Shown in pieces: positions 9,901 through 19,231 of a DNA stretch of 64,000 nt. The stretch spans positions 47,742-111,741 of the forward strand of contig NZ_JBFONT020000008.1 in NCBI RefSeq assembly GCF_040779325.2, given 5' to 3'. The position numbers and the translations under genes are program-made. The DNA is from Aestuariibius violaceus (GTDB taxonomy: Bacteria; Pseudomonadota; Alphaproteobacteria; Rhodobacterales; Rhodobacteraceae). Each line of letters starts with the position of its first letter. Positions within the stretch are counted from its first letter, which is position 1. The notes beneath the pieces were generated by a model. It did not search any database and was not told the DNA's origin. It saw only the letters and a list, made by a program, of their open reading frames with translations.

Positions 9901-12900
9901 GTAAGGTTCAGGTTGCCGTCCACGCTGTTTTCGATGTTGAGTGTCCCGTCACTCGTCACGTCCGCGGTCAGTGTACCGGTGCTCGTCAGAGTGCCGGTGT
10001 TGTTGATCGCATCCGCTGTGATCCCGACAGAGCCGCCCACGGTCGTGGTGCCTGCGTTGTCCAGCGTATCGACCCCGGTCAGCGACCCTGCAACGACATC
10101 CAGCGTCGTCCCTCCGGCGATATCCACATTGCCCGATACATCCAGATCACCCGTCAGGTCGATGTCCGATCCCGCCGATGTCGTGATGTTCCCGTCGATC
10201 GAGCCCTCAAGATCGGCATCGCCGGAATTCTCCAGATTGCCGTTCATCGTCCCGTCGAGCGTGAAGGTCGCATTGTTGTCGACCAGCCCGCCGATCGTTC
10301 CGGTGACCGTCAGGATGTTGTCGTTTTCCGTCTCGCCAGCCGACATCACCCCGGCGACCGTCACTGTCCCCGCATTGTCGACGCGCCCAAGGCCCGTCAG
10401 GGACGAGCCCTCGCGCACGGTGAGGGACGATGCCGCAGCGGCGTTGTTGATGTCGTTGCCCGCACCGTCGATCTGCGCGGTATCGCTCGGATTGCCCGGG
10501 CCACCGACGAAGATGTGACCGTTATTGAGGATGTTGCCGGTCAGCGCCTGATCTTCCTCGAAAGTCACTTCACCGTCGTTGTTCATCGCACCCAGAAGGA
10601 TGACGTCACCGCTGATGACGGAATTTGCGCCGAACTCCAGAACACCGGCTTCGATCGTCAGCGCCGCATCGGCCGTCGTCGAAACCGTGGCATCGGCCGC
10701 GATCGTGCCATCGTTGAAGAAGGTGCCCGTGACGTCGATCCTCGATCCGTCCGTGCTCGATGTGATCGTGCTGTTATTCGTCAGATCGCCGGTCACCGAC
10801 GCGTCACCGGTCACGTTGATCGTGCCATCGTTGATGACGGTCCCATCGACCGTGCCAGCAAAGTCCATCTGGCTGTCATTGTCGACATCGCCATTCACGG
10901 TGCCGGTCCCGCCGATATCCAGCGTCCCGGTCGTATTGTTCACGTCACCGTTGAAGGTGCCGTCCACGTTCAGCGAGGCCGTGTTCGTCGTCGGCCCACC
11001 TGTGACGGTGACCTCTCCACCGTCCTCCACATTGACAGTCCCGCCATTGTTCAGCGTCGTGGTCGTCAGATCACCGCCAGATATGACATCAAGCGTCGAA
11101 GATCCCCCGGTCACGGTCGTCGCACCGGTAACAACCAACGCCCCGTCGACAGCGTTCGTCCCCGATGTCATTTCGAGATCGCCGCCGATGCTCGCCGGAT
11201 CGCTCGCGTCATCACTGCCCAGCGTGTTGCCGCCGTTGTTGATCGTCACGTCGCCCGTGACGGTGCCGTCCATGTCGAGGTCGTCATTGCTGACGACGTT
11301 ACCGGTGACCTGCCCCATCTCGCCGACAGTCAACTCGTCCTGGTTCGTGATCGACCCGTTAAATGTCCCATTCTCCACGTTGATGACGCCGTTGTTCGTC
11401 GTCGGATTCGCGTCGGTCACGGTGATCACGCCGCCATTCTCGATCGTCGTCGTGGTGCCGCCCTGGTTGGTGAAGGTCTCTGTCGTCAGGGCGCCGTCAG
11501 GCCCGTCGACGGTCAGCACTGTCCCGGAATTGTTGACCGATGTGTTATTGGCGACGTTCATCGCCTCATCGATCGTCGTGCTCTCGTTGATGATCAGGTT
11601 GCCACCCACGTCCGGCGCCGACTCGAGGATATCCCCGCCCAGCGTGTTCCCGGTCGTATTGATCGTCAGATTGCCGACGATGTCGCCACCCGCCCCCTGA
11701 TCGATCGTCTGCGCATTGGCGCCGGTGCCGCCGATCACGATGTCGCCGTTGATGACACCATCGTTCTCGATGTTGGTGACATTAAGGTTCGACCCGCCGA
11801 AAACCTCTCCGTCATTGTCGAGCGTCGTCGCCTGCAACGTGCCACCCGCCTCCAGCGTCAGCGTCGCGCCAACGGAATTGGCGAACTCGTTGACACCCAG
11901 GATCTGACCACCGCTCTCGATCGTCGTGGACGCGTTGTTCGTGAACTCCCCTGTCGTCAGCGCCCCGGTTCCATTGACCGTCAGCACCGTCCCGCCTCCG
12001 CCGACGGTGGTTCTGTTGTCGACGTTCAGCGGACCGTCAATCGTAGAACTCACGTTGATGTTCAGGTTGCCGTCCACATCCGGCGCAGTCTCGCGGATAC
12101 TCCCGGCCAGCGTGCTCCCGGCGGAGTTGATCGTCAGGGTGCCGAAGATCTCTCCGTCCGCCCCCTGATCGATCGTGTCCGCGTTGGCGCCCGGGCCGCC
12201 GACGACGACATCGCCCCGAATGATCCCATCATTCAGAAGGCTGCCGACATCGAGGTTTTCGCCCCCGACAACCTCTCCGTCATTGTCGAGCGTCGCCGCC
12301 GTCAGCTGAGCCGAAGAGCCATCGCCCTCCAGCGTCAGCGTCGCCCCGCCCGCATTGGTGGCCGTGGTCGTCGCCGCGACCGAGCCGCCTGCTTCCACTG
12401 TCGTCGCGGCGTCGGCATTGTTGTCGAACGTGTCCGTCGTCAGCGCACCGTCCGCCGTAACGGTCAGCACCGTACCATCGTTATTGACCGACGTGGCGTT
12501 CTCAACATTCATCGCCTCGTCAATCGACGTGCTTTCGTTGATGATAAGGTTGCCGCCACCGCCCGAGGTCGCCACAAGAATATCGCCGCCCAGCGTGCTG
12601 CCTGGGCTGTTGATCGTCAGATCGCCCAAGATATCGCCGGTTGCCCCTTGGTCGATCGTCTGCGCGTTGGCACCCGCGCCACCAATCACGATATCGCCGT
12701 TGATAATCCCGTTGTTGACGAGATCTTCGGCCTCCAACACCGCCGCGGGATCGCTACCACTCGCCTCTTCGAGCGTCAGTGTCGCATCCGTTTCATTGGT
12801 AAACGTCCCAACACCGATCAGCGCTCCGCCCGCACTGATCGTGAACTCTCCCGGCAGATCGCTGATAGGATCACCCTGACGGTTGATCACATCGTAGGGG

Positions 12901-15587
12901 TCTTCGCCGGCCTCGGTCGCATTCACCTCGGCATTGATCGTGACGGTGTTCTCGTTGGTCAGATCCCCGCGCAGCGTCTCGTCATCGTCGAAGACAAGGT
13001 CGGTCTGATTGAAGATCCCGCCATCCAGAAGGACGTTCGTCATATCAACCGTGGATCCGTCCTGAAGCAGGAACTGATTGGCGATAATCGTCAGGCCGCC
13101 CTCTGCCCCGCTGACCCGGCCGCCGACAGCGCCTCCGTCTGTACCGGTGATGATAAAGAGGTTGTCTCCGATATTGAGGGTGCTGTCCGTCCCGTTGGCC
13201 TGCACAACCCCGCTGACGGAGACCTCCCCGCCAGTGGTCGACACATTGTCCCCCACGACAAGCACACCGCCCTCCGCAACCGTCAGTTCGGCATCCAGAT
13301 CCGTTCCCGGATCAGCGCCGACGGGCGGTTCCCCATCCAGCAGCGTGACATCTGCATTCAGGTTCAACACACCTCCGTCCTGGACATCGATCGTGTCGAT
13401 CTCCGACGCGGTATCGATCGTCGCCGTCCCGGTGTTCCCGCTCTCTCCGCTCAGGACAAGGGCTTCGGCCGTCAGCGCACCGGTCACATCCAGGGTCGCA
13501 TTGCTGGCAGCGGTCGAGGATACCGTCACGGTGCCGCCGACCTCCAGGGCATCATCGATATCCACATCACCGCCGCTCGTGGACAGGCTACCGCCAATCG
13601 TGCCGCTCAGCCGCGTACCGTCGACATCATCTGTTCCCGCATAGTCGCCGGTGATGGTGCCGCTGCTGACAACCGTTCCGCCGGTATTCGTAACGGTTCC
13701 GCCAATGGCCCCGGCGCTGGTCACCTCGCCGCCGCTGTTGTTCACCACATTGCCGGTGATCTCGGCATTCTCGGCGACGTTCACATCCCCGGAACTGTCC
13801 ACATCACTGGTCAGCGTGGCGTTATCCTCGACTGCAAGCGTGCCTGCCGCAGCCACTGTGACCCCGCTACCGGAATCGTCAGCCCTCACATCAGTTCTGA
13901 TCGTCAGCAAGCTGTTGTTTCCGACCGATATCACGTCGATCATGGACTCGTTGTTCTCACTCCCATCGTCGCCATCGGCGTCGATCGTCACAGTCGCAAC
14001 ATTCCCAGCCGTTCCCGCCATAATCAGACCGGCGGTGTCGAGCGTCGCGTCGGCTGTCAGGCTGGCAGCCTCGTCGGTGTCGTTGCCGGTCACCGTGACG
14101 GTACCGGTCACATCAAGATCGTCATCGACGGTCAGCGCGCCGCCGGTGGTCGACACGCTGCCGGTCACCGTGCCGGCAAGGGAACTTCCGTCGTCATTCG
14201 TACCTACATAGTCGCCCGTAATCGTTCCGCTGCTATCGACGACCCCGCCCGTGTTGGTGACTATCCCGGTGATCGTCCCGGCATTCGTGACCGTGCCGGT
14301 GTCGGTGTTGGTCACGTTGCCAGCAATCTCGGCATCCGGGCCCATGACCGTGACGTCCCCGCTGTTCTGGACAACGCCGGTCAGCGTCGCGCTTTCCCGA
14401 ACAGTTAGCGCACCGGCCTCGGCCACCTCAACCCCGACCCCGTTCGCCGTAACGACGCCCGCGTCCATTCCGGCAGCGCTGGGGTCTGTCGTCACATTCG
14501 TCCCGATCGTAAGCGACCCGTTATCCCCGATGGATATTTCATCGATACTGGAGAGGTTGTTCTCGGTCCCGTCCGCCCCATCCGCGTCGATGACGACGGT
14601 CCCGGTATCCGTGCCGTTCGCCCCGCTGACCACAAGCCCGGTCGTGTTCAGCGCCGCATCCGCGGTCAGGCTCGCGGCGTTGTCGTCAACCGTGCCTCTC
14701 ACGGTGACCGTGCCGGTCGCCACGTCGAGTGTATCGTCGACCAGGATCGACCCGCCATCGGTCGACACGTTCCCCCCGACCGTCCCGGTCAGCGTGGTCC
14801 CGACAGCGTCGTTCGTTCCGTCGTAATCGCCGGCGATGGTCCCTGAGCTGGTGACGGTCCCACCGTCATTGATCACATCACCATTCACCGTGCCGCTGTT
14901 GTTGAACGTCCCCTCCACGGTGACGGTCGTATCGGCGGGCGCGTCGTCTCCCATCGTGCCGGTGTTGACCAGTGTCGCCTCAGACGTCACCAGGAAAGCA
15001 CCCAGGCTAGGACTGTCTGCGGTGATGGTCAGTTCACCGTCCCCGGTCAGGACGAAAGAGCCGTCGACCGCCGCGCCGTCACCTTCGAGAGGGGCTGCAA
15101 TTTCAGCCTCGACATCTGCGGCAACGAAGATTTCCAAGACACCGGTATTCGTGCCCGGCGTCGTCGGGTCGGCCAGATTGTAGTCACCCTGCGCCGACCG
15201 AATGGCGTCCCCGACAATTCTGTACCCATCAGCCGTAAACGAAATGCTGCTCGGCGCGACCGCCCCGTCGTCGATATTGACTACCGCTGTCCCCGAACCC
15301 GAGGTCGGCGGGCCAAAAACGACATTGTCGTCATCGCTGTACAGAATGCGCGGGCCAGCTCCCGCCGCATCGTCCTGCCAGCGCTCATCGACGGTATTCC
15401 AGGGATCGTTCTCCAGCTGTATCCCGGGATCAGGAGACCCGTCGAAGAAGAGGGTTTGCTGCGAGATCGCCTCGTAGGGCATCAGAACCAACGCTACCGC
15501 GACCCCCGTCAGGGCGCTCGTGGACAGCAGGCGCGACCGATAACCGGCAGCCGAGATCGCTTTCGCGACGGAATCAGAAAAAAGCAT
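6903..15587 (-). CDS. Giant repeat-passenger autotransporter adhesin (about 2894 aa)
   Basis: A very large predicted surface protein. After a signal peptide (hydrophobic run ending MPYEAISQQ) comes a roughly 2500-residue Gly/Thr/Asn/Asp-rich passenger. It is built from short beta-helix-type units (patterns such as NNDGTI, TVTNAGTITG, GDVTINNGG) and lacks cysteine. The C-terminal ~330 residues form an autotransporter barrel ending in LTAQVRLQF, paralogous to the gene at 5628-6806. At least two families of long internal repeats are visible: units of about 190 residues in the N-terminal third and another family of about 170 residues just after. I chose the ATG at 15587 because the signal peptide then starts normally; in-frame starts at 15629 and 15674 are possible and none has a strong ribosome site. 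The expected role is adhesion or aggregation; the ligand is unknown. Confidence 0.88.
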   Translation of the reverse strand: MLFSDSVAKAISAAGYRSRLLSTSALTGVAVALVLMPYEAISQQTLFFDGSPDPGIQLENDPWNTVDERWQDDAAGAGPRILYSDDDNVVFGPPTSGSGTAVVNIDDGAVAPSSISFTADGYRIVGDAIRSAQGDYNLADPTTPGTNTGVLEIFVAADVEAEIAAPLEGDGAAVDGSFVLTGDGELTITADSPSLGAFLVTSEATLVNTGTMGDDAPADTTVTVEGTFNNSGTVNGDVINDGGTVTSSGTIAGDYDGTNDAVGTTLTGTVGGNVSTDGGSILVDDTLDVATGTVTVRGTVDDNAASLTADAALNTTGLVVSGANGTDTGTVVIDADGADGTENNLSSIDEISIGDNGSLTIGTNVTTDPSAAGMDAGVVTANGVGVEVAEAGALTVRESATLTGVVQNSGDVTVMGPDAEIAGNVTNTDTGTVTNAGTITGIVTNTGGVVDSSGTITGDYVGTNDDGSSLAGTVTGSVSTTGGALTVDDDLDVTGTVTVTGNDTDEAASLTADATLDTAGLIMAGTAGNVATVTIDADGDDGSENNESMIDVISVGNNSLLTIRTDVRADDSGSGVTVAAAGTLAVEDNATLTSDVDSSGDVNVAENAEITGNVVNNSGGEVTSAGAIGGTVTNTGGTVVSSGTITGDYAGTDDVDGTRLSGTIGGSLSTSGGDVDIDDALEVGGTVTVSSTAASNATLDVTGALTAEALVLSGESGNTGTATIDTASEIDTIDVQDGGVLNLNADVTLLDGEPPVGADPGTDLDAELTVAEGGVLVVGDNVSTTGGEVSVSGVVQANGTDSTLNIGDNLFIITGTDGGAVGGRVSGAEGGLTIIANQFLLQDGSTVDMTNVLLDGGIFNQTDLVFDDDETLRGDLTNENTVTINAEVNATEAGEDPYDVINRQGDPISDLPGEFTISAGGALIGVGTFTNETDATLTLEEASGSDPAAVLEAEDLVNNGIINGDIVIGGAGANAQTIDQGATGDILGDLTINSPGSTLGGDILVATSGGGGNLIINESTSIDEAMNVENATSVNNDGTVLTVTADGALTTDTFDNNADAATTVEAGGSVAATTTATNAGGATLTLEGDGSSAQLTAATLDNDGEVVGGENLDVGSLLNDGIIRGDVVVGGPGANADTIDQGADGEIFGTLTINSAGSTLAGSIRETAPDVDGNLNINVSSTIDGPLNVDNRTTVGGGGTVLTVNGTGALTTGEFTNNASTTIESGGQILGVNEFANSVGATLTLEAGGTLQATTLDNDGEVFGGSNLNVTNIENDGVINGDIVIGGTGANAQTIDQGAGGDIVGNLTINTTGNTLGGDILESAPDVGGNLIINESTTIDEAMNVANNTSVNNSGTVLTVDGPDGALTTETFTNQGGTTTTIENGGVITVTDANPTTNNGVINVENGTFNGSITNQDELTVGEMGQVTGNVVSNDDLDMDGTVTGDVTINNGGNTLGSDDASDPASIGGDLEMTSGTNAVDGALVVTGATTVTGGSSTLDVISGGDLTTTTLNNGGTVNVEDGGEVTVTGGPTTNTASLNVDGTFNGDVNNTTGTLDIGGTGTVNGDVDNDSQMDFAGTVDGTVINDGTINVTGDASVTGDLTNNSTITSSTDGSRIDVTGTFFNDGTIAADATVSTTADAALTIEAGVLEFGANSVISGDVILLGAMNNDGEVTFEEDQALTGNILNNGHIFVGGPGNPSDTAQIDGAGNDINNAAAASSLTVREGSSLTGLGRVDNAGTVTVAGVMSAGETENDNILTVTGTIGGLVDNNATFTLDGTMNGNLENSGDADLEGSIDGNITTSAGSDIDLTGDLDVSGNVDIAGGTTLDVVAGSLTGVDTLDNAGTTTVGGSVGITADAINNTGTLTSTGTLTADVTSDGTLNIENSVDGNLNLTGGTADLTGALDVTGALNNDITIVVDAGDLTVGGLISNDGDITVNGGQLMSSDVAIENNATALLTNAGTIEAPEVRNADGGTLNSTGTIRGDLDNSGDATIRTSVTGDVTTEGTGLTTINGDLVIGGAVLGTGDVVVTAGTTNVDLVDLQGGGSSLTMNVGTSLVTEPGGTVINGGGTFDISGRINTSRLENDGLMTLTSTGTVQGLMDNDADMILNGRVEGDLDNSGIATVEGGESATVTGEFTNEDADSELIVDGALTVAGGVDNAGEVDVNGTLDADVDNSGEVSVDGTLMGDVDNLLDGDVTVAASGTLDGSLDNEAGATATLLNVVTGDVTSDGTVDAEGTIGGSVSNGGTFVATETLGITGSVDTSGDFTVAAGTTSAASVTNDGDLLVTGGSGLTATSIQNDGTMTNDGSVTGSIDTSDTLTQSATGSTDGDITNSGTATMAGSQTGTFENTSGGTLMTGADPFNITGMLDNDGLAEIDGDLTATTIDNSGRIELSGTLNGDVTNTGVIFVDSVQTINGSLTNSGRLGMANGSPGDEVTINGDVSGGGEYVLDVNLTDAGSGESGALADTVVVNGDVTGDITLVFNDLTTDYGQQEDDVIVFDANNDDFSFGSTLPINAGLLVYEPIRVGDGSQIALRDTLNPAIDGIASNITLTQSLIGSIVNRPSSPFVSGLAYEDEDNCGPGGWARALGGTADVEGETEIDGISRPTELTADYYGVQFGGDYACFNGFYRGWDLAFGGIGGINIGETEQPVFLSSVDGSSRARISTNFTEFEQTYLGVYMTASRGPFSADLQYRIENTDFDIRNEARSGSADLGLDSTFSSNAQTLSGSASYFFPVGDTGFGIIPTAGFAITQTETDEIEFDNGERLKIEDSTATVSFAGATLSKSQFAENGLSALNYFGTFTYYDDFGAQFDSVFTRIDTDGSEVETDSSTEKLGGYSELSAGLSYVRILDPGDLANARQFNASVRADARFSENIESYGLTAQVRLQF

Positions 15588-15707
15588 TTGAATAAAATCC
15601 CAGAGACCTTCCCGCAGGGCAGTTTGCATACGCAGCGTAATCGCGCAACGAGTATCGCGGGTAAGATAAACCATACGTTGACAAGTTGAGGCGCCTTGGC
15701 AACGCCG

Positions 15708-16340
15708 TCAGCCGAGGCGCAAAACCTGCCCGCCGGCGGCCTCCGCATCCTCGGCGTCATGGGTCACAAGCAGCACCGGAAGCGCCCTTGCGCGGGCCAA
15801 TCCGAAGACCAGATCGCGCACCTGCGCGCGGCGGTCCGCATCGAGGCGCGAGAACGGCTCGTCGAGCAGCAGCGCCGCAGGTTCCGACAGCAGCATCCGC
15901 ATCAGCGCCACCCGCGCCTTCTGCCCGCCCGAGAGCGTCGCAGGATCACGGTCGGCCATACCGGCCAGCCCCACATCGTCCAACGCCTGGGCCACCCGCA
16001 CCCGGCGCTCGGCCCGGCTGCCGCCGGGGCGCAGGCCGAAGGCCAGGTTCTCGCCCACGTTCAGATGCGGAAACAGCAGATCGTCCTGGAACAGAAGCCC
16101 GATCCGCCGCTCCGCCGTCGGCAGGCCCGTCACGTCGCGCCCGTCGAGGACGATCCGCCCGCGCGCCTCGAAATCCCGCGCCAGCGTGCCGGTCAGAAAG
16201 GCCAGAAGTGTCGATTTACCTGACCCGGACGGCCCCATCACCGTCAGCACCTCGCCCGGGGCGATTTCCGCATCCAGCGCGACGATGCACGCGCCGCCCT
16301 GCCGGATCTCCACCCCCTCGAAGCACAGACCCCTATCCAT
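15708..16340 (-). CDS. ynjD: ABC transporter ATP-binding protein, YnjD-like
   Basis: This 210-residue ATPase would power the importer encoded by the two upstream genes. Walker A (GPSGSGKST, near residue 36), the ABC signature LSGGQ (near 137), Walker B with catalytic Glu (LLLDEP, near 157) and the switch histidine in VTHDAED are all present, so it should be active. It overlaps the end of the permease gene by 8 bases and is the last gene of the ynjF-B-C-D order. Short ATPases of this type are close to ThiQ, so thiamine-type import is an alternative; the YnjB-like binding protein upstream argues for the Ynj system, whose substrate is not established. Confidence 0.88.
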   Translation of the reverse strand: MDRGLCFEGVEIRQGGACIVALDAEIAPGEVLTVMGPSGSGKSTLLAFLTGTLARDFEARGRIVLDGRDVTGLPTAERRIGLLFQDDLLFPHLNVGENLAFGLRPGGSRAERRVRVAQALDDVGLAGMADRDPATLSGGQKARVALMRMLLSEPAALLLDEPFSRLDADRRAQVRDLVFGLARARALPVLLVTHDAEDAEAAGGQVLRLG

Positions 16341-18030
16341 GGGCCAGCCCCCGGCGGTTGCGCCAGACCAGCGCCGGGATCAGCACCGCCGCCGCGAACG
16401 GCAACAAGGCCGCCGCGGTCTGCGCCAACCCGTAGACGCCGATCGCCCGCCGATCCCCGCCGGAGGCAAGCGCCACCGCCTCGGTCGTCAGCGTCTGCAC
16501 CCGCCCCCCGCCGATCAGCAGCGTCGGCAGATACTGCCCGACCGACACCGCCAGCCCCACGGCGAGCGCCGTCAGAACCGGCGCCAGCAGCATCGGCAGC
16601 CGCACCCGCCAGAGGATCCGCTCCCGCCCGGCTCCAAGCGCCGCGGCGACGGTGGCATAGCGTGGGTCCCACGCCCGGTAGGGATCGCCCAGCGACAGGA
16701 AGACATAGGGCAGAACGAAGACCACATGGGCCACGACGACCGCCCAGAGCCCGCTTTTCAGCCCGCCCATCAGCATCAGCGTCTGCAACCCCGGCAGGAA
16801 CGCCACCTGCGGCACGATCAACGGCAGGTAGAGGATCGTCAGCGCCCGCCCCGACATGCGCAGCCGGTAGCGATGCTCCGCCTCCAGGCAGCCCACCGTC
16901 AGCACCAGCGCGATCAGGACCGCGACGCCTGCGATCACCGCCGTCTCCCACGCCGTCATCGCCACCTCGGACCCGTGCCGCATCCAGCTCCGCCCGGTCA
17001 GGCCCTCGGGCCAGACCTCGGGAAAGCGCCACGCCCCCGCCACCGACCAGACCGCGAGCGAGGCGAGCCCCAGCGCCACCGCCGCCACGACGACCATGCC
17101 GCCCCACAGCCCCGCCTGCCGCAAAACACCCTCGCCCCAGCCACGTGCCCCCGCATTCACCCAGCGCCGCCCCAGCGCCGCCGCCGCGACCTCGCCCACC
17201 CGCCAGAGCAGAATGGCCCCCAACACCAGCACCGCCTGCCACAGCGCACCCGCCGCCGCCACCAGCCGCATCGACAGATCCGGGTCGGCCATCCAGCGCA
17301 CAATCTGCACACTCAAAGTTGGCGGAGTATTCGGCCCCAGCACAATCGCCACATCCACGACCGACATCGCATAGGCCAGCACCACATAGACCGGCAGCCG
17401 GATCTGCGCGTAGATCTGCGGAAACACCGTCAGCAGCCAGCCGCGCACCCGGCCGTAGCCCAAGGTCTGCGCCACCGTGACCGCCCGCGCGCCGTTGCTC
17501 TGTCCTAAGGCGGCCAGCGTCATCAGCAGAAGGAACGGCACCTCCTTCACGATCAGCCCGGCCATCAGGGCGAGGCCGTAAGGGTCCTGCACGATCAGCA
17601 GATCCGGCGGCCTCTCCCATCCCGTGGCCCAGGGCGACAGGGCCCGCACGATCCAGCCCGACGGCGCGATCAGAAAGGCGAGGCCAAAGGCCGCCGCCGC
17701 ATGGGGCACCGACAGAAGCGGCGACAGGACAGTCCTCAACGCAACGAAGGCCCGCGTCCCCGACCAGCCCGCCACGATCAGGACCACCAGCCCAAGCGAC
17801 ACAAGCGTCGTCCCGATCCCGGTCGTCAAAGACAGAAACGTCGCCCGCCAGATCCCGCCCCAGCCGAACAGCGCCTCGAACGGTGCCAGCGACAGCCGCT
17901 CCGCCCCGATCGCCGGGAAATACCCAAGCGCGGGCGCGACCGTTCCGGCCAGTCCCGCCGCGACCGGCCCCAGCATGGCCAGGACCGTCAGCGCGGGGAG
18001 CCAGGCCAGGGCCGGCCGGCGCAAAGCCAC
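16333..18030 (-). CDS. ynjC: ABC transporter permease, two fused membrane domains, YnjC-like
   Basis: A 565-residue inner-membrane permease with roughly 12 hydrophobic segments. It consists of two tandem binding-protein-dependent transport domains in one chain, as in YnjC, ThiP and FbpB. Each half has an EAA-type loop for ATPase contact: TLGYGRVRGWLLTVFPQ in the first half and ALGAGRERILWRVRLP in the second. The start is a GTG two bases after the ynjB stop, so translation is probably coupled. It overlaps ynjD at its end. The two-domain fusion means one copy forms the whole channel. Confidence 0.87.
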   Translation of the reverse strand: MALRRPALAWLPALTVLAMLGPVAAGLAGTVAPALGYFPAIGAERLSLAPFEALFGWGGIWRATFLSLTTGIGTTLVSLGLVVLIVAGWSGTRAFVALRTVLSPLLSVPHAAAAFGLAFLIAPSGWIVRALSPWATGWERPPDLLIVQDPYGLALMAGLIVKEVPFLLLMTLAALGQSNGARAVTVAQTLGYGRVRGWLLTVFPQIYAQIRLPVYVVLAYAMSVVDVAIVLGPNTPPTLSVQIVRWMADPDLSMRLVAAAGALWQAVLVLGAILLWRVGEVAAAALGRRWVNAGARGWGEGVLRQAGLWGGMVVVAAVALGLASLAVWSVAGAWRFPEVWPEGLTGRSWMRHGSEVAMTAWETAVIAGVAVLIALVLTVGCLEAEHRYRLRMSGRALTILYLPLIVPQVAFLPGLQTLMLMGGLKSGLWAVVVAHVVFVLPYVFLSLGDPYRAWDPRYATVAAALGAGRERILWRVRLPMLLAPVLTALAVGLAVSVGQYLPTLLIGGGRVQTLTTEAVALASGGDRRAIGVYGLAQTAAALLPFAAAVLIPALVWRNRRGLAHG

Positions 18031-18031
18031 G

Positions 18032-19231
18032 TCAGTCGCCGGTGCCGTACCGCTGGACCCAGTCGGCCGCCAGCCGCTCGGCCCAGCTGGGATGCGGCTC
18101 TGGCAGGGCGGGGCCTAGCTCGACGGGTGACAGGGTCGCGATGCCCAGATCCAGCGTCTCGAACCCGGCGCGGTCCATCTCGGGCAGCGTCTCCACGTCC
18201 AGAACGGTCCCATAGCCCAGGATCTCCGGATCCTGCGCCTGCAGCTGCGCCTCGGGCGAGATCAGGAAGTTGGCCACCACCATGGCCCCCGCCTTCGACC
18301 CCGAATTGTAGGGGATCGCGACGAAGCTGGCGTTCCCCAAAGTCCCGCGGTCCAAAACGAAGGTCCGCGCGCTGTCGGGCAGCTGGAAATTGGCGATCGC
18401 CGCCGTCGCCTCTCCGGGCGAAAACGAAATGGCCAGATCCACCTCGTCATCGGCGATCAGCTGCAACTGCCGCGGCCCCGTCTGCGGATAGGCCCGCCCT
18501 TCGCGCCAGAGGGTCGGCGTCAGCGCCTCCATGAACGCCCACAGCGGCGCGGTCACCCGGGCATAGGCCTCCTCCGTCACAGGCTCGGCCAGCGCATCGA
18601 CCGGGCCGACCAGATCGATCAGCGCCTGCTTCAGGAACGTCGTGCCCAGGAAATCCGGCGGCTGCGGAAAGGTGAAGCGGCCGGGATTCGCCTGGCTCCA
18701 GTCCAGGATCTCCTGCACCGACCCCAGCGGCGCCATATCCGCGCTGTCGTAGATGAAAACGACCTGCGCCATGGCCCAGGGGCTCTCATAGCCCTCGGTC
18801 GGCACCGTGAAATCGGTGGTGACGGTCTTGCCCTCGACATCCACGAATTGCCAGTTCGGCAATTGCTCGGCGAAGGGCCCGAACAGCAGATCGGCGCCCT
18901 TCATCGCGGCGAAATTCGCGCCGTTGATCCAGATCAGGTCGACGGCGCCGTCATCGTCCTGCCCCGCCTGCTTTTCGGCCAGCACCCGGCTGACCGCCTC
19001 GCCCGTATCGGTCAGCTTCACATGTTCCAGCGTCACGCCGTAAAGCTCGTCCACCTGCCGCCCCACCCAGCCGATGAAATCGTTCGTCGTCGTCGACCCG
19101 CCCCAGGCGTGCCAATAGACGGTCTGCCCCTGCGCCTCCTGCACGACCGACATCCAGTCGGCCGGATCGGGATCGGCCGCCGCCGTTACCGGGGCGACAG
19201 CAAGCAGCGCCAAAAGCAGTCGTTTCATCAT
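18032..19231 (-). CDS. ynjB: ABC transporter substrate-binding protein, YnjB-like
   Basis: A 399-residue periplasmic solute-binding protein with a signal peptide (MMKRLLLALLAVAP, cleavage after TAAA). The motif GQTVYWHAWGG near the mature N-terminus and the run PTEGYESPWAMAQVVF are the features I associate with the YnjB family. The first ATG is within the stop region of ynjF (an ATGATGA junction) and has GGAAGG upstream, so ynjF and ynjB are translationally coupled. A longer in-frame extension upstream is just an open frame through ynjF. The substrate is not known; similarity to thiamine and iron binding proteins is general. Confidence 0.86.
   Translation of the reverse strand: MMKRLLLALLAVAPVTAAADPDPADWMSVVQEAQGQTVYWHAWGGSTTTNDFIGWVGRQVDELYGVTLEHVKLTDTGEAVSRVLAEKQAGQDDDGAVDLIWINGANFAAMKGADLLFGPFAEQLPNWQFVDVEGKTVTTDFTVPTEGYESPWAMAQVVFIYDSADMAPLGSVQEILDWSQANPGRFTFPQPPDFLGTTFLKQALIDLVGPVDALAEPVTEEAYARVTAPLWAFMEALTPTLWREGRAYPQTGPRQLQLIADDEVDLAISFSPGEATAAIANFQLPDSARTFVLDRGTLGNASFVAIPYNSGSKAGAMVVANFLISPEAQLQAQDPEILGYGTVLDVETLPEMDRAGFETLDLGIATLSPVELGPALPEPHPSWAERLAADWVQRYGTGD

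Noticed and set aside
8356..14408. Two very long plus-strand open frames (about 720 and 1297 codons)
   Set aside because: They are antisense to the giant autotransporter; their composition (Val/Ser/Pro or Asp/Arg-rich) is the reverse-complement image of its Gly/Thr/Asn/Asp repeats.
8000..15300. Possible CRISPR or satellite array because of repeating words
   Set aside because: The repetition is at protein level, diverged, in frame and without constant-size spacers.
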